This document shows, piece by piece, positions 22,252 to 24,106 of a stretch of DNA of 24,106 nucleotides (the first letter of the stretch is position 1; every line of letters begins with the position of its first letter). The stretch is from assembly GCA_023389295.1 (NCBI GenBank), contig JAEWEO010000021.1, positions 1 to 24,106 of the forward strand, given 5' to 3'. The position numbers and the translations under genes were made by a program. Source of the DNA: Bacillota bacterium. GTDB taxonomy: Bacteria; Bacillota; Clostridia; Lachnospirales; Lachnospiraceae. Under the pieces are notes generated by a model, which was not told the origin of the DNA, made no database searches, and saw only the letters and a program-made list of their open reading frames with translations.

Positions 22252-23139
22252 ATGGACAGGATTTATCGTAATAAGATAGCAATTATAATATTTATAGCAC
22301 CGGCATTATTTTTATTTACTGCCGTTTTACTTATTCCAATCGGCCAGGCACTCTATTATTCACTTTGTGACTGGAATGCTTTGACAGGGGCTGAATTTGT
22401 AGGTACAGCAAACTTTAAGAAACTTTTTACCAAAGATAAGACAATGATGATATCATTAAAGAATTCTTTGTTCTTTATGTTGTTTTCTGCTATCAGTCAA
22501 CAGATCATAGGTCTTATTTTGGCAGGTACATTAACTAATATTAAAAGGGGAAGAAATCTATTTAAAAATATAATCTATTTACCGGCAGTATTATCCTCTG
22601 CAGCGCTGGGCTTATTGTGGTCCTTCCTCTTCAATCCCAAGATGGGTATTAACCAAATATTAAGTGTATTTGGTATCAAAGGACCTCTATGGTTAATGGA
22701 TACCCAAGGATTCATCGTATTACCCATGTGGGTGATAGCTTTTGTTGCTCTATGGCAGTATGTAGGTACGACAATGATGCTTTATATGGCACAGATTTCA
22801 GGTATCTCAAAGTCGTTGTATGAAGCTTCTTATATAGACGGCGCTAATAAATTAAAGAGCTTCCGTCATATTACATTACCATTAATAAAACCGATGATAG
22901 CAACTTCCCTCTCCCTTAACTGTATCGGATCTTTAAAATTCTTTGATTTGGTTTATAACATGACACAGGGAGGACCAAATCATAGAACGGATGTATTGGC
23001 TACTCACCTGTATTATCAAGGATTTCAGTATTTTAAATACGGATATGCTAGTGCGATCGGCGTAGTTTTGTTAGTAATGTGTTTGATTGTAACTTTTATC
23101 ATAAGCAAATGCTTTAAAAGCGAAGACTATGAAATGTAA
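22252..23139 (+). CDS. MalF/UgpA-type sugar ABC permease
   Basis: Integral membrane subunit of the sugar importer, 295 residues with six predicted helices. The EAA loop is EASYIDGANKLKSFRHITLP (191-210), where the ATPase would dock. PGMxFNP-like features include SFLFNPKMGINQIL (124-137), and the late motif NMTQGGPNHRTDVL is typical of this class. The start at 22252 is preferred over an in-frame ATG at 22225 because GGGAGG lies seven bases upstream of 22252 and would otherwise fall inside the gene. The next permease begins 12 bases after its stop. Confidence 0.93.
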   Translation: MDRIYRNKIAIIIFIAPALFLFTAVLLIPIGQALYYSLCDWNALTGAEFVGTANFKKLFTKDKTMMISLKNSLFFMLFSAISQQIIGLILAGTLTNIKRGRNLFKNIIYLPAVLSSAALGLLWSFLFNPKMGINQILSVFGIKGPLWLMDTQGFIVLPMWVIAFVALWQYVGTTMMLYMAQISGISKSLYEASYIDGANKLKSFRHITLPLIKPMIATSLSLNCIGSLKFFDLVYNMTQGGPNHRTDVLATHLYYQGFQYFKYGYASAIGVVLLVMCLIVTFIISKCFKSEDYEM

Positions 23140-23151
23140 GGAGGAGGCAGT

Positions 23152-23979
23152 ATGAAAAAGATTAAAATTAGCACAATAGTTATTTATATAGTTCTTTCTT
23201 TGCTCGCTGTTTTTTACATAGCCCCTCTTTTGTGGGTAGTTCTGGCATCTTTTAAGACCAATTCTGAGATATTTAACAACCCATTTTCTCTACCAGATGA
23301 ATTACAATGGAGCAACTATGGAGTGGCTTGGTTTGCAGGTAAGCTTGGAACTGCAACTTTAAACTCCATTATTGTATGTGTAATTACTTTATTAGCAAGT
23401 ATGTTGCTGGGCGCTATGGCAGCTTTTGCTATCGGACGAATGCGCTGGAAACTTTCCGGAATTACCATGACGTATTTTTTAATCGGAATGATGATTCCGG
23501 TACATTGTGTGCTAATTCCTCTATTTGTTACATTTTCAAAATATGATATGACAAACAAATTAGTATCCATCATACTACCCTATGTAACATTCTCCTTACC
23601 AATGACAATTTACATATTAGTGAATTTCTTTAAAAGTATGCCAAATGATATGTTCGAGGCAGCCTGCATTGATGGGTGTTCCATATACCGTTGTTTCCTA
23701 AAGATAGCACTTCCTCTATCAAGGACAGGATTATTTGTTACTGGACTTATGACGTTTGTGAATAATTGGAATGAGTTGTTATTAGCCATGGTATTTATTT
23801 CGGATGCCAGCAAGAAGACATTATCCGTTACGCTGACCTATTTTGTAGGACCATATTCTACGAATTATACACAGATGTTTGCAGCCATCGTTATTGCTGT
23901 TCTGCCTTCCATCCTAGTATATTGCTGTTTTAGTAATCAGATAGTAGATGGTCTTACTGCAGGTGCAGTTAAAGGTTAA
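23152..23979 (+). CDS. MalG/UgpE-type sugar ABC permease
   Basis: Second permease subunit, 275 residues with six helices. The N-terminus has WVVLASFKTNSEIF (28-41). The EAA loop is EAACIDGCSIYRCFLKIALP (169-188). The C-terminus is GLTAGAVKG, as is usual for this family. RBS AAGGAGG before the ATG. No ATPase gene follows in the visible sequence; family-1 sugar importers commonly share a separately encoded MsmK-type ATPase. Directly after its TAA stop the sequence changes into a group II intron, so whatever gene originally followed in the operon is displaced beyond the window. Confidence 0.94.
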   Translation: MKKIKISTIVIYIVLSLLAVFYIAPLLWVVLASFKTNSEIFNNPFSLPDELQWSNYGVAWFAGKLGTATLNSIIVCVITLLASMLLGAMAAFAIGRMRWKLSGITMTYFLIGMMIPVHCVLIPLFVTFSKYDMTNKLVSIILPYVTFSLPMTIYILVNFFKSMPNDMFEAACIDGCSIYRCFLKIALPLSRTGLFVTGLMTFVNNWNELLLAMVFISDASKKTLSVTLTYFVGPYSTNYTQMFAAIVIAVLPSILVYCCFSNQIVDGLTAGAVKG

Positions 23980-24106
23980 GTGCGCCTAGAAAAGGGCGGA
24001 TAATTTAACGGGTGGAAACCCCGTACGGCAAGGTCCAGCAAACCACCGTTAGCGAGTCTTGGGTGTTGTCTGGTAACAGGCAGGGCTAAGCGTAGACAGT
24101 TAGGAA
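23980..24106 (+). mobile_element. Group II intron, 5' end (continues past window)
   Basis: The first bases GTGCGCC match the bacterial group II intron 5' consensus GUGYG. They are followed by AGAAAAGGGCG and the characteristic domain I sequence AACGGGTGGAAACCCCGTAC (about 24008-24027), then GGTAACAGGCAGG and AAGCGTAGACAG. This is a pattern shared by many clostridial group II introns, recognised from memory. The intron begins one base after the TAA of the MalG-type permease gene, so no coding sequence is disrupted. The intron-encoded reverse transcriptase/maturase, domains V-VI and the 3' exon are outside the window. Confidence 0.85.

Overview
The window looks like the chromosome of an AT-rich, low-GC Firmicute of the Lachnospiraceae (Clostridium cluster XIVa). 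A plant-fibre degrader of the Lachnoclostridium/Clostridium phytofermentans type would fit. This is an inference from strong AGGAGG ribosome binding sites, TTG starts, lipoboxes of the L-x-G-C type, many ABC solute importers, AraC-type sensors and DUF4358/MBOAT/DHHW cassettes. No rRNA or tRNA gene, CRISPR array or complete IS element was seen.

Region 1 (1-5558, all minus strand) is a cell-envelope island. In the direction of transcription it holds an ECF sigma factor, an overlapping single-pass membrane protein (candidate anti-sigma), a DUF4358 lipoprotein, a structured non-coding element, an MBOAT O-acyltransferase, a DHHW (AlgJ/AlgX-like) protein, and then a second ECF pair that is recognisably SigV and RsiV (RsiV runs off the left edge). 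Both sigma genes have ECF-like promoter motifs upstream. The most economical reading is envelope stress, possibly lysozyme, coupled to O-acylation of a surface polymer.

Region 2 (5714-15064) is a sugar-sensing and uptake module. An 839-residue protein joins an AraC-type cupin and HTH to a full glycoside hydrolase family 39 domain. It is divergent from a five-gene family-5 (Dpp/Opp-type) ABC operon: lipoprotein, two permeases, two ATPases. The GH39 domain keeps the nucleophile Glu but has Val where the acid/base Glu should be, so it may sense a glycan rather than cleave it. The DppC-type permease carries a very large extra segment after its first membrane helix. The ligand is more likely an oligosaccharide than a peptide.

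Region 3 (15151-19409) is a set of stand-alone genes: a MerR regulator, a GNAT acetyltransferase with a textbook MerR-type promoter (19-bp spacer holding a palindrome), a metallophosphoesterase lipoprotein, and a TerC-family membrane protein. The last two are divergent from back-to-back promoters.

Region 4 (19420-24106) is a second sugar importer: an AraC regulator divergent from a family-1 solute-binding lipoprotein and two MalF/MalG-type permeases, with no ATPase gene in view. Between the binding protein and the permeases lie 40/41-bp tandem repeats and a strong hairpin. Directly after the stop codon of the last permease starts a group II intron (GTGCGCC...), which continues beyond the window.
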